DNA of 5,228 bases from Anaerolineales bacterium UBA1429 (GCA_002329325.1 DCTX01000028.1:1-5228), one strand, 5' to 3'. Shown: positions 1 to 5,228, counted from the first letter of the stretch. Made by a program: numbers and translations. Notes: a model not told the origin generated them from the letters alone.

Positions 1-5
1 TGAGG

Positions 6-120
6 GCGGCTGAGACGACGCGGCCCGGTCGGCGTGGCCCTCTCCCCCCATCCCCCTCCCCCTCAAGCGGGGGAGGGGGCGCAGAGCCCTACGTTCCGCA
101 TCAAAGCTTTGGGGGTGAGG
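6..120. repeat. Palindromic tandem repeat, unit 1 (115 bp)
   Basis: This is the first complete unit of a tandem array; bases 1-5 (TGAGG) match the tail of each unit, so the array continues to the left of the window. The unit has an inner perfect 11-bp inverted repeat, CCCCCTCCCCC (52-62) against GGGGGAGGGGG (69-79), with a 6-nt loop TCAAGC. An outer inverted repeat pairs CCCTCTCCCCC (38-48) with GGGGGTGAGGG (111-121) with one T-T mismatch, so the unit could fold into one long nested hairpin. It resembles REP- or MITE-like intergenic palindromes common in high-GC Chloroflexota genomes (recalled, not searched). No transposase, target-site duplication or convincing coding frame is seen. The proline-rich frame across 34-240 is best read as a by-product of the C-runs. 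Confidence 0.85.
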
Positions 121-232
121 GCGACCAGGGCGCGGCCCCTTCGGCGTCGCCCTCTCCCCCCATCCCCCTCCCCCGCAAGCGGGGGAGGGGGCGTAGAGCC
201 ATCCGTCACGCATCAAAGCCTTGGGGGTGAGG
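121..232. repeat. Palindromic tandem repeat, unit 2 (112 bp)
   Basis: This second full unit follows unit 1 with no spacer. It keeps the same blocks: CCCTCTCCCCC at 150-160, CCCCCTCCCCC at 164-174, GGGGGAGGGGG at 181-191 and GGGGGTGAGGG at 223-233. The inner stem gains one pair (G175-C180), giving a 12-bp stem closed by a CAAG tetraloop, whereas unit 1 has a mismatch there. The left flank is 3 nt shorter and diverged (GCGACCAGG in place of GCGGCTGAGACG). The stem blocks are conserved exactly while the flanks drift, which suggests that structure or base skew is what is kept. Confidence 0.85.
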
Positions 233-251
233 GCGGCTGAGACGACGCGGC
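228..251. repeat. Unit 2 tail plus truncated start of a third repeat unit
   Basis: These 24 bases are identical to positions 1-24: the last 5 nt of unit 2 plus the first 19 nt of a third unit. Identity ends at 251, eight bases before the -35 box of the downstream promoter. This short copy matches unit 1 exactly in the part where unit 2 has diverged, so it was probably copied from, or shares recent ancestry with, unit 1 rather than unit 2. Confidence 0.8.
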
Positions 252-258
252 GCGCCAA

Positions 259-287
259 TTGTCGCCCCTGACTTACGTAGCTATAAT
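259..287 (+). promoter_or_regulatory. Sigma-70-type promoter of the glycan gene cluster
   Basis: A consensus -10 box TATAAT lies at 282-287. It is preceded by TTGTCG at 259-264 (four of six matches to TTGACA) with an optimal 17-nt spacer. The expected transcription start is near 294, leaving a leader of only about 13 nt before the ATG at 308. An exact TATAAT at the right spacing is unlikely by chance in such G+C-rich DNA. It is the only convincing promoter for the three + strand genes. Confidence 0.65.
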
Positions 288-296
288 GGGGGCCGC

Positions 297-304
297 AAAG
301 GAGG
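297..304 (+). promoter_or_regulatory. Strong Shine-Dalgarno of the first glycosyltransferase
   Basis: AAAGGAGG is a near-perfect anti-16S match and ends only 3 nt before the ATG at 308, which is tighter than usual. It fixes that ATG as the start and occupies most of the predicted very short leader. Confidence 0.8.
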
Positions 305-307
305 GGC

Positions 308-1300
308 ATGATCCAAAGCGTCTCGGTTGTAGCAACGGTGCTGAACGAGGCAGCCTCCATTGACCGTCTGTTGCGCTCCCTGGCCGGCCAGACCCGCACG
401 CCTGACCAGGTGGTGATCGTGGATGGCGGCTCGACGGATGGCACGGCCGAGGCGCTGGAGGCGTTTCGCCGCCAGGCGCCCTTTGCGATGCAGGTTTTGG
501 TGCGGCCGGGCGCCAATATCTCGGCAGGGCGCAACGCCGCCATCGAGGCGGCGGCGGGCCCCCTCATCGCCATCACCGATGCGGGCGTGCGCCTGGAACC
601 CGATTGGCTGGAGCGCCTGACGGCGCCCTTTGCCGAGCAGCCGGCGCCCGATGTGGTCAGCGGTTTTTTCGTGCCCGAGTACGCCTCGCTCTTTGAGCTG
701 GCCCTGGGGGCCACCACGCTGCCCCGCCTGGAGGAGATTGACCCGGAGACCTTTTACCCCTCCTCGCGCTCGGTGGCGTTGCGGCGCGAGGCCTGGGAGC
801 AGGTGGGGGGCTACCCCGAGTGGCTGGACTATTGCGAGGACCTGCTGTTCGATTTCGCCCTGCGCGATGCCGGCTACCGTTTCGCCTTTGCCCCGGACGC
901 CGTGGTGCATTTTCGCCCGCGCAGCAGCCTTCGCGCCTACTATCGCCAGTACTATCGCTATGCCCGGGGCGATGGCAAGGCCGATTTCTGGCGCTATCGC
1001 CACGCCCTGCGCTACGGCACCTATCTGGTGGGCGCGCCGCTGTTGATCGCCCTGGCCTTCTGGCACCCCGCCTGGCTGCTGCTGGGCGCTGTGGGCGCCC
1101 TGGGGATGCTGCGGGGCGGCTTGCGGCGTCTGTGGCCTCACCTACAAGGGCTGTCCTGGCCGCAGCGCCTGGGCGCCCTGGCCTGGGCGCCGCTGATCCG
1201 GCTGGTGGGCGATGTGGCCAAGATGCTGGGTTACCCGGCGGGCGTCGTGTGGCGTCTGCGTCACGCGCCCCGCGCCCCCTGGCCCAAACGCCAGTGGTGA
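308..1300 (+). CDS. Family 2 glycosyltransferase, membrane-associated (330 aa)
   Basis: Predicted to transfer a sugar from a nucleotide-sugar donor to a growing glycan or lipid-linked acceptor at the cytoplasmic membrane. The GT-A fold is seen from the N terminus: VSVVATVLNEAASI (residues 5-18), the nucleotide-binding block VVIVDGGSTDGT (35-46), and ITDAGV (89-94) at the metal-binding position. There TDAG replaces the usual DXD, a variant I know from other GT2 proteins. The acceptor/base motif CEDLLFDFALRDAGYRF follows (176-192; Glu177, Asp178). An arginine- and tyrosine-rich stretch (H201 to G223) precedes two hydrophobic segments (about 239-252 and 255-268) and a basic C-terminal tail. The length is normal for the family. 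The start is fixed by the Shine-Dalgarno at 297-304. It is first in a co-directional trio with a second glycosyltransferase and a sugar-phosphate transferase, which supports an exopolysaccharide or glycan role. Donor and acceptor cannot be told from sequence. Confidence 0.93.
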   Translation: MIQSVSVVATVLNEAASIDRLLRSLAGQTRTPDQVVIVDGGSTDGTAEALEAFRRQAPFAMQVLVRPGANISAGRNAAIEAAAGPLIAITDAGVRLEPDWLERLTAPFAEQPAPDVVSGFFVPEYASLFELALGATTLPRLEEIDPETFYPSSRSVALRREAWEQVGGYPEWLDYCEDLLFDFALRDAGYRFAFAPDAVVHFRPRSSLRAYYRQYYRYARGDGKADFWRYRHALRYGTYLVGAPLLIALAFWHPAWLLLGAVGALGMLRGGLRRLWPHLQGLSWPQRLGALAWAPLIRLVGDVAKMLGYPAGVVWRLRHAPRAPWPKRQW

Positions 1301-1313
1301 GCCTCGCCACGGA

Positions 1314-1349
1314 ACGTACGGCGGGGCCTGTACGTCTGTAGGGCAGACG
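1314..1349 (+). other. Two overlapping, mutually exclusive hairpins in the intergenic gap
   Basis: Hairpin A pairs ACGTACGGC (1314-1322) with GCC and GTACGT (1326-1328, 1330-1335), leaving a bulged T at 1329 and a GGG loop: nine pairs in all. Hairpin B pairs CGTCTG (1333-1338) with CAGACG (1344-1349) around TAGGG: six perfect pairs. They share bases 1333-1335, so only one can form fully at a time. GGCC at 1325-1328 can also pair with GGCC at 1353-1356 outside hairpin B. No T-run follows, so this is not a standard intrinsic terminator. It lies between the stop at 1300 and the next ribosome binding site, where it could affect transcript stability or downstream expression. It could also be the remnant of a dispersed palindromic repeat. 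Confidence 0.4.
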
Positions 1350-1360
1350 CCTGGCCTGAA

Positions 1361-1366
1361 GCGGAG
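1361..1366 (+). promoter_or_regulatory. Shine-Dalgarno that decides the second glycosyltransferase start
   Basis: GCGGAG ends 5 nt before the GTG at 1372 and is well placed for it. The alternative in-frame GTG at 1366 overlaps this element and has no upstream site of its own, so 1372 is preferred. The ATG at 1370 is out of frame. Confidence 0.6.
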
Positions 1367-1371
1367 TGAAT

Positions 1372-2292
1372 GTGCACGACCTGGGTATCGTGATCGTCAA
1401 CTATAACACGCGCGATGATCTGGCGCGTTGCCTGGACTCCATCGCCGCCAGCGATGGGCGCTATGCCTACGACGTGGTCGTGGTGGATAACGCCTCGCAG
1501 GATGGCAGCGCCGAGATGGTGCGCGCCGAATACCCCTGGGTGCGGCTGGTCGTCTCGGAGCGCAACGGCGGCTATGCCTACGCCAACAACCTGGGGCTGC
1601 GGCTGTTGGGCTATGGGGCGCAGGAAGGGGCATCGGCGCGACCCCGCTATGCCCTGCTGCTGAACCCGGATACCATCCTGCCGCCCGATGGGCTGGATGC
1701 CATGATCGCCTACGTCGACGCCCACCCCGAGATCGGCGCCGCCGGGCCGCGCCTGGTGAGGCGCGATGGCAGCCTGGACCGGGCCTGCCGGCGCGGATTT
1801 CCCACGCCCAGCGTCTCGTTCTATCATCTGGTTGGCCTGAGCAAGCTGTTCCCGCGCAGCCCGCGCTTTGGCCGCTACAACATGACCTATCTGGATGAGC
1901 GCCAGGAGACCGAGGTGGACGCCGTGGTGGGGGCCTTTATGCTCATGCGCTCCGAGGCGCTGGAGCAGGCAGGCTTGCTGGACGAGAGCTTTTTCATGTA
2001 CGGCGAGGACCTGGATCTCTGCTACCGGATCAAGCAGCGGGGCTGGCAGATCCGCTATTACCCCCAGGTGACCGTGCTGCACGTCAAAGGGGCCTCAAGC
2101 CGCAAGAATAGCCTGCAGGCCACGATGGCCTTTTACGATGCGATGAAGATCTTTCATGACAAACACTATCGAGCCGCATCGCCCGGTGTGGTGAACTGGG
2201 TGGTAGACCTGGGCGTGGCGCTGCTACGCGCCAAGGCCCTGTTGGCCAACCGCCTGCGCGCCCCCGACCGGCGGCGCGTGGCCTCGGCCTAG
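1372..2292 (+). CDS. Family 2 glycosyltransferase, rhamnosyltransferase/WbbL-like (306 aa)
   Basis: Predicted soluble or peripheral GT-A glycosyltransferase that adds a sugar, possibly rhamnose or another deoxysugar, to a lipid-linked glycan. Counted from GTG 1372, it shows LGIVIVNYNT (residues 4-13), VVVVDNASQDGSAEMV (35-50), and RNGGYAYANNLGL (64-76), the block typical of the WbbL/RfbF-like subgroup. LLLNPDT (95-101) is the DXD equivalent. VDAVVGAFMLMRSEAL (182-197) and the catalytic block YGEDLDLCYRIKQRGW (210-225) follow, then VLHVKGASS (235-243). No transmembrane helix is evident, and the length is usual for the group. The start is GTG with GCGGAG 5 nt upstream; GTG 1366 would add only two residues. 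The gene lies 71 nt after the first glycosyltransferase and 12 nt before the sugar-phosphate transferase, so co-transcription is likely. The rhamnose assignment is family resemblance only; no dTDP-rhamnose genes are in the window. Confidence 0.93.
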   Translation: MHDLGIVIVNYNTRDDLARCLDSIAASDGRYAYDVVVVDNASQDGSAEMVRAEYPWVRLVVSERNGGYAYANNLGLRLLGYGAQEGASARPRYALLLNPDTILPPDGLDAMIAYVDAHPEIGAAGPRLVRRDGSLDRACRRGFPTPSVSFYHLVGLSKLFPRSPRFGRYNMTYLDERQETEVDAVVGAFMLMRSEALEQAGLLDESFFMYGEDLDLCYRIKQRGWQIRYYPQVTVLHVKGASSRKNSLQATMAFYDAMKIFHDKHYRAASPGVVNWVVDLGVALLRAKALLANRLRAPDRRRVASA

Positions 2293-2298
2293 GTGGGG
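2291..2298 (+). promoter_or_regulatory. Shine-Dalgarno that decides the sugar-phosphate transferase start
   Basis: AGGTGGGG overlaps the stop codon of the previous gene (2290-2292) and lies 6 nt before ATG 2305. The in-frame GTG at 2293 is inside this element and has no ribosome binding site of its own, so a start there is unlikely. The arrangement suggests translational coupling. Confidence 0.6.
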
Positions 2299-2304
2299 TT
2301 GACC

Positions 2305-3699
2305 ATGTCCAAGCGTTCCAGCGCCTGGCTCCGCTTGTTGGTCCTGGTCATGGATCTGGCCATGGCCGGGCTGGCGTACTATGTCGCGTATGAAGCGCGC
2401 ACGCGCATCCCCATCCCCGCGCCCCTGCGGCTGGGGCCCTTTAGCCATTATGCCTCGCAGCTCGTCATCCACATCTTTTCCATCGGGGCCACCTTCTTCT
2501 TCTTCCGGCTCTACCACATCAAGCCTGGCGGCTCGCGCATCGATCTCTTTTACCGGCTGCTGTCGGCCGTCTCCATCGCCACGCTCCTGGCCACGGCCCT
2601 GAGCTTTCTCACCCTGCGCACCGACCAGGGCCTCACCCGTGGGCTGATCATCTACCACTGGGGATTCAGCGTCGTGTTGGTGGGCATCGGCAGGGCCCTC
2701 ACCGGGTGGCTGCAGCAGATCGTGCGCCGCTACCGGCCGGAGCGTCTGGTGATCGTGGGGACGGGCGAGGTCGCGCGCATGATTCTGCAAAAGACGCAGC
2801 AGGCGCGCCTGGGCTACCGGGTGGTCGGGTTCGTCAACGGCACGGGCGGCCCCGAAGAGATCGCCAACCTGCCGGTGCTGGGGTCGCAGGCAGAGCTGCC
2901 CCGCATCCTGCGCGAGCACAAGGTTGACGAGGTGGTGATCGCCCTGCCCGATGCCTCCCATGAAGACCTGCTGGCGCTGATCGCCGCCTGCGAGAGCGAA
3001 CGCGCCGAGGTGCGCGTCTTCCCCGACCTGTTCCAGATCATCGCCTCGGAGGTCTCTATCAGCGACCTGGACGGCCTGCCACTCCTGACCGTGCGCGACG
3101 TGGCGTTGCGGGGCTGGAAGCGCGCCGTCAAGCGCGGCATGGACCTGATCGTGAGCGCCGTGGGCCTGGTGTTGCTCTCGCCGTTCATGCTGCTAGTGGC
3201 GGCTCTGGTGCGGCTCGAATCCAAAGGCCCCGTCTTTTACGCCCAGGAGCGGGTGGGGCTGGATGGCAAGCCGTTCCCCATGCTCAAGTTCCGCTCGATG
3301 CGGGTGGATGCCGAGGCCCACAGCGGCCCCGTGTGGGCCTCGGAGAACGACCCGCGCAAGACGCGGGTGGGCTCGCTCCTGCGACGCACCTCTATGGACG
3401 AAGTGCCCCAGCTCATCAACGTCCTGATGGGCGACATGAGCCTGGTGGGGCCCCGGCCCGAACGCCCCATCTTTGTGGAGCAGTTCCGTCAGGTGTTGCC
3501 CCGCTATATGGAGCGGCACTCGGAGAAGGCCGGCATGACGGGCTGGGCCCAGGTGAACGGCCTGCGGGGGGATACCTCGATCGTCGAGCGCACCAAGTAC
3601 GACCTGTACTATGTCGAGAACTGGTCGTTCCTGTTCGATCTCAAGATCATCCTGCGCACGTTCATCAACTTTTTCAAGGGCGATCGCAACGCCTACTGA
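2305..3699 (+). CDS. Polyprenyl-phosphate sugar-1-phosphate transferase (WcaJ/WbaP-type)
   Basis: An integral inner-membrane enzyme that should transfer a hexose-1-phosphate from a UDP-sugar to undecaprenyl phosphate, the first step of exopolysaccharide repeat-unit assembly. It is 464 aa from ATG 2305, the usual length for the long polyprenyl glycosylphosphotransferase family. Four hydrophobic helices lie at about 9-29, 50-69, 82-104 and 113-134. A Rossmann-like CoA_binding_3 domain starts at VIVGTGEVAR (149-158). The catalytic bacterial sugar transferase domain starts near KRGMDL (276-281), with a membrane-inserting hydrophobic helix at about 280-302. Motifs seen there are QERVG, KFRSM, SMDEVPQL with the Asp365-Glu366 catalytic dyad, VGPRPERP (381-388), KAGMTGWAQVNGLRG and the KYDLYYVENWS block near the C terminus. 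All expected catalytic blocks are present. The sugar (glucose, galactose or other) cannot be assigned. It is last in the + strand trio, 12 nt after the glycosyltransferase. Confidence 0.95.
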   Translation: MSKRSSAWLRLLVLVMDLAMAGLAYYVAYEARTRIPIPAPLRLGPFSHYASQLVIHIFSIGATFFFFRLYHIKPGGSRIDLFYRLLSAVSIATLLATALSFLTLRTDQGLTRGLIIYHWGFSVVLVGIGRALTGWLQQIVRRYRPERLVIVGTGEVARMILQKTQQARLGYRVVGFVNGTGGPEEIANLPVLGSQAELPRILREHKVDEVVIALPDASHEDLLALIAACESERAEVRVFPDLFQIIASEVSISDLDGLPLLTVRDVALRGWKRAVKRGMDLIVSAVGLVLLSPFMLLVAALVRLESKGPVFYAQERVGLDGKPFPMLKFRSMRVDAEAHSGPVWASENDPRKTRVGSLLRRTSMDEVPQLINVLMGDMSLVGPRPERPIFVEQFRQVLPRYMERHSEKAGMTGWAQVNGLRGDTSIVERTKYDLYYVENWSFLFDLKIILRTFINFFKGDRNAY

Positions 3700-3716
3700 C
3701 CGGCGCTAGGCGCCGG
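3700..3716. terminator. Hairpin at the convergent gene junction, possible terminator
   Basis: CCGGCGC (3700-3706), loop TAG, GCGCCGG (3710-3716) form a perfect 7-bp all-G/C stem starting directly after the TGA of the + strand gene. The loop and first stem arm include the TAG stop of the - strand gene (3708-3706). No T-run follows on either strand, so an intrinsic terminator acting alone is doubtful. It may block or stabilise 3' ends of both convergent transcripts. Confidence 0.4.
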
Positions 3717-5094
3717 CCCGTATCCTCTGGGCCAGGGCGCCAAAGGCCGCCCAGGTGCGCTCCAGATCCGCCTCGGTGTGGGCCATCGAGAGGGCGCCCA
3801 GCCCGTGCACCACGTTCACCCCGTTCAGCAGCAAGCCCACTTTGAGCACCCGCTCGGCCAGGGTCACATCGCACAGGCTCGGGTCGTGCAGGTCCTCCGG
3901 GCCCTGGGGCGCCAGGTCCTCTTGCAGCGGAAAGTAGACCGTCGAAAGAGAGCCCCCGCGAACGGCGGCGTTGCCCCCGCCCGTGCAGCGGGCCGCAACC
4001 CCCTCGGCGGCCATGGCCTCCTGGATGCCTCGGCGCAGCCGCTCGCCCTGGGCGGCCAGGGCCGGGTACACCTGCGCCTCGTGCTCGACCAGGTAGCGCA
4101 GCATGAGCAGGCCGCCCAGCACCGAGAGGGGATGGGCAGAGTAGGTGCCGCCGTTGAACCACACCCGGGGGGAGGCGCCCTCGCTGATCAGGGCCAGCAG
4201 ATCGGCGCGGCCCGCCACGGCCGCAATGGGCATCCCGCCGCCGATGACCTTGCCATAGGTGGTCATGTCCGCCTGCACGCCATAGAGGCGCTGGACCCCC
4301 GAGGCGCAGTAGCGAAAGCCGGTGATGACCTCGTCCAGGATCAAGAGCGCGCCATGTTGGGCCGTGAGGCGGCGCGCCGCCTGCATGTACGCGGGGCTGG
4401 CGGGGATAAAGCCGGCGATGCTGGGGCAAGGCTCAAAGATAAAGGCGGCGATCTGGTCGCCCTGGCGGGCAAAGGCCCGCTCCAGGGCCTCCACATCGTT
4501 AAAGCGTGTGACCAGGATCTCTTCGTCGGCGGAGGACGAGATGCCCGCCGAATCAATGCGATCGTAGCCGCTATCGTTGTGGGCCACGCCCTTGAGGGCC
4601 AGGGGGTTGGCCCCGTGCCAGCCGCCCCCTACCTTGAGCACCCGCTTGCGCCCCGTGTGGGCCCGCGCGATCATCAGGGCGTACATGGTGGCCAGGGTGC
4701 CCGAGGTGGTCAGACGCACCTGGTCGGCGCCGGTGGCCTGGGCCAGCAGCTCGGCGTACTCGGCCTCGCGCTCCTCCGGCAGCCCTGTCTGCAGGCCATA
4801 GCCCTCCTGGAGCATGGCGGCCAGCCCCTGAGTGACCTCGGGCGGGTTGTGGCCCAGGATGTTGGCATAGTGTCCTTGCCAGTAGTCCAACAGATGGCGG
4901 CCCCCTACCTCGGTGACATAGGCGCCCTGGGCGGCGCGAATGCGCAAGGGGAACGGCTTGTGGGTGCGGGCGCCGTGGCTGATGCCATCCACCAGCACGC
5001 GCGTCGCGCGCTCGTGGGCCGCCTCGGATTGCGGGAAGGCTTGCCGATACTCCTGGATCAGGGCGTTCAGCAGGCGCGCATGGGGTTGAGACAT
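3706..5094 (-). CDS. Class III PLP aminotransferase, HemL-like, substrate unknown (462 aa)
   Basis: A PLP-dependent fold-type I enzyme of the class III aminotransferase family, closest in style to glutamate-1-semialdehyde 2,1-aminomutase (HemL), presumably cytoplasmic. From ATG 5094 the sequence shows GHNPPEV (81-87), the phosphate-binding SGT (131-133), GGWHG (157-161), FIFEPCPS (218-225), LILDEVITGFR (251-261; Asp254 should contact the pyridine nitrogen), TTYGKVIGGGMP (278-289; Lys282 is the Schiff-base lysine), FNGGTYSAHPL (313-323) and the C-terminal LSMAHTEADLERT (435-447). It is about 30 residues longer than typical HemL. HemL usually has SGTEA and a PSxFEA block near the C terminus; here these read SGTLA and VVHGLGA, so the glutamates are missing. 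A true aminomutase is therefore doubtful. It has its own promoter and runs convergent to the glycan genes, so shared function is not implied. The in-frame GTG at 5160 would add 22 residues but lies at or upstream of the predicted transcript start. Confidence 0.92.
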   Translation of the reverse strand: MSQPHARLLNALIQEYRQAFPQSEAAHERATRVLVDGISHGARTHKPFPLRIRAAQGAYVTEVGGRHLLDYWQGHYANILGHNPPEVTQGLAAMLQEGYGLQTGLPEEREAEYAELLAQATGADQVRLTTSGTLATMYALMIARAHTGRKRVLKVGGGWHGANPLALKGVAHNDSGYDRIDSAGISSSADEEILVTRFNDVEALERAFARQGDQIAAFIFEPCPSIAGFIPASPAYMQAARRLTAQHGALLILDEVITGFRYCASGVQRLYGVQADMTTYGKVIGGGMPIAAVAGRADLLALISEGASPRVWFNGGTYSAHPLSVLGGLLMLRYLVEHEAQVYPALAAQGERLRRGIQEAMAAEGVAARCTGGGNAAVRGGSLSTVYFPLQEDLAPQGPEDLHDPSLCDVTLAERVLKVGLLLNGVNVVHGLGALSMAHTEADLERTWAAFGALAQRIRAGA

Positions 5095-5104
5095 GGTGGC
5101 AGGG

Positions 5105-5111
5105 CTCCCTT
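5105..5111 (-). promoter_or_regulatory. Shine-Dalgarno of the aminotransferase
   Basis: On the - strand AAGGGAG lies 10 nt upstream of ATG 5094, slightly long but acceptable spacing. It supports that ATG over the in-frame GTG at 5160. Confidence 0.55.
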
Positions 5112-5127
5112 CTCTGCTTGGGGACCG

Positions 5128-5145
5128 GGCGGCGACCCTGCCGCC
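5128..5145 (-). other. GC-rich hairpin in the aminotransferase leader
   Basis: GGCGGC and GCCGCC pair perfectly over 6 bp around a 6-nt loop, inside the predicted leader of about 63 nt and upstream of the ribosome binding site. No known riboswitch is recognised. It may only stabilise the 5' end, or it may be chance in G+C-rich DNA. Confidence 0.3.
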
Positions 5146-5163
5146 GGATGCTTGCAGCACACA

Positions 5164-5191
5164 ATGATAGCGGCGTCGCCGGGGGTGTCAA
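5164..5191 (-). promoter_or_regulatory. Sigma-70-type promoter of the aminotransferase
   Basis: Read on the - strand, a perfect TTGACA (5191-5186) is followed after 16 nt by TATCAT (5169-5164, five of six matches to TATAAT). The expected start of transcription is near 5157, downstream of the first base of the GTG at 5160. That makes ATG 5094 the natural start and gives a leader of about 63 nt. Confidence 0.7.
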
Positions 5192-5228
5192 TTCCTCAGG
5201 CGCGGCGTGTCATTCATCAATGATAATG

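Noticed and set aside
34..240. A 68-residue proline/glycine-rich reading frame across the repeats
   Set aside because: It is the translation of C-runs and G-runs in the palindromic repeats, has no ribosome binding site, and its amino-acid pattern follows the repeat units.
1..251. CRISPR array
   Set aside because: The units are 112-115 bp and contiguous, with no unique spacers between short repeats, so this is a tandem palindromic repeat.
281..1141. A long - strand frame opposite the first glycosyltransferase
   Set aside because: It is a mirror of GC-rich third positions. The translation is low in complexity with no domain motif, while the + strand shows complete GT2 motifs.
1261..2082. A long - strand frame spanning the gap and the second glycosyltransferase
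   Set aside because: No family motifs or ribosome binding site are seen, and it is explained by the codon bias of the + strand gene.
2293..2304. GTG 2293 as the start of the sugar-phosphate transferase
   Set aside because: It begins directly after the previous stop with no ribosome binding site. ATG 2305 has AGGTGGGG 6 nt upstream and gives the normal N terminus.
3706..5094. Aminotransferase as a nucleotide-sugar aminotransferase of the glycan pathway
   Set aside because: Sugar aminotransferases are usually of the DegT/DnrJ/EryC1 family. This protein is class III, convergent, and has its own promoter, so I do not assign it to the pathway.
3778..5223. A 481-codon open frame on the + strand opposite the aminotransferase
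   Set aside because: Long antisense frames are expected opposite high-GC genes. The protein has no recognisable domain and the opposite strand encodes a clear aminotransferase. Overlap of this size with a real family member is not credible.

Overview
The window is very G+C-rich bacterial DNA (about two thirds G+C by eye). It carries three co-directional genes for surface polysaccharide synthesis on the + strand, followed by one convergent gene on the - strand. The sequence suggests Chloroflexota (Chloroflexia/Anaerolineae-like). The reasons are the intergenic palindromes built from CCCTCTCCCCC and CCCCCTCCCCC blocks, the G+C content, and the style of the sugar transferase. This is recognition from memory, not a search, and other high-GC phyla are possible.

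Layout. Positions 1-251 hold a tandem array of a roughly 112-115 bp G/C-skewed palindromic repeat: two full units, the tail of an earlier unit and the first 19 nt of a further one. The array stops directly against a good sigma-70-type promoter (259-287). That promoter lies only 20 nt upstream of the first gene, a membrane-associated family 2 glycosyltransferase (308-1300). After a 71-nt gap containing two overlapping, mutually exclusive hairpins comes a second, soluble family 2 glycosyltransferase of the rhamnosyltransferase/WbbL type (1372-2292). Twelve nt later begins a polyprenyl-phosphate sugar-phosphate transferase (2305-3699). A 7-bp hairpin (3700-3716) sits at the convergent junction and overlaps the stop codon of the - strand gene. 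That gene is a HemL-like class III aminotransferase (5094-3706), with its own TTGACA/TATCAT promoter at 5191-5164 and a leader of about 63 nt.

How the genes work together. The sugar-phosphate transferase would load the first sugar-1-phosphate onto the lipid carrier at the inner face of the membrane, and the two glycosyltransferases would add further sugars. This is a fragment of an exopolysaccharide or glycan locus; no flippase, polymerase or export gene is visible here. The aminotransferase is transcribed separately, and nothing in the sequence ties it to the glycan pathway. It keeps the PLP-binding core but lacks residues expected of a true glutamate-1-semialdehyde aminomutase, so its substrate is open.

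I do not see a clearly new biological system. The parts most worth a second look are the G-quadruplex-prone repeat array beside the promoter, the alternative hairpins between the two glycosyltransferase genes, and the divergent HemL-like enzyme.
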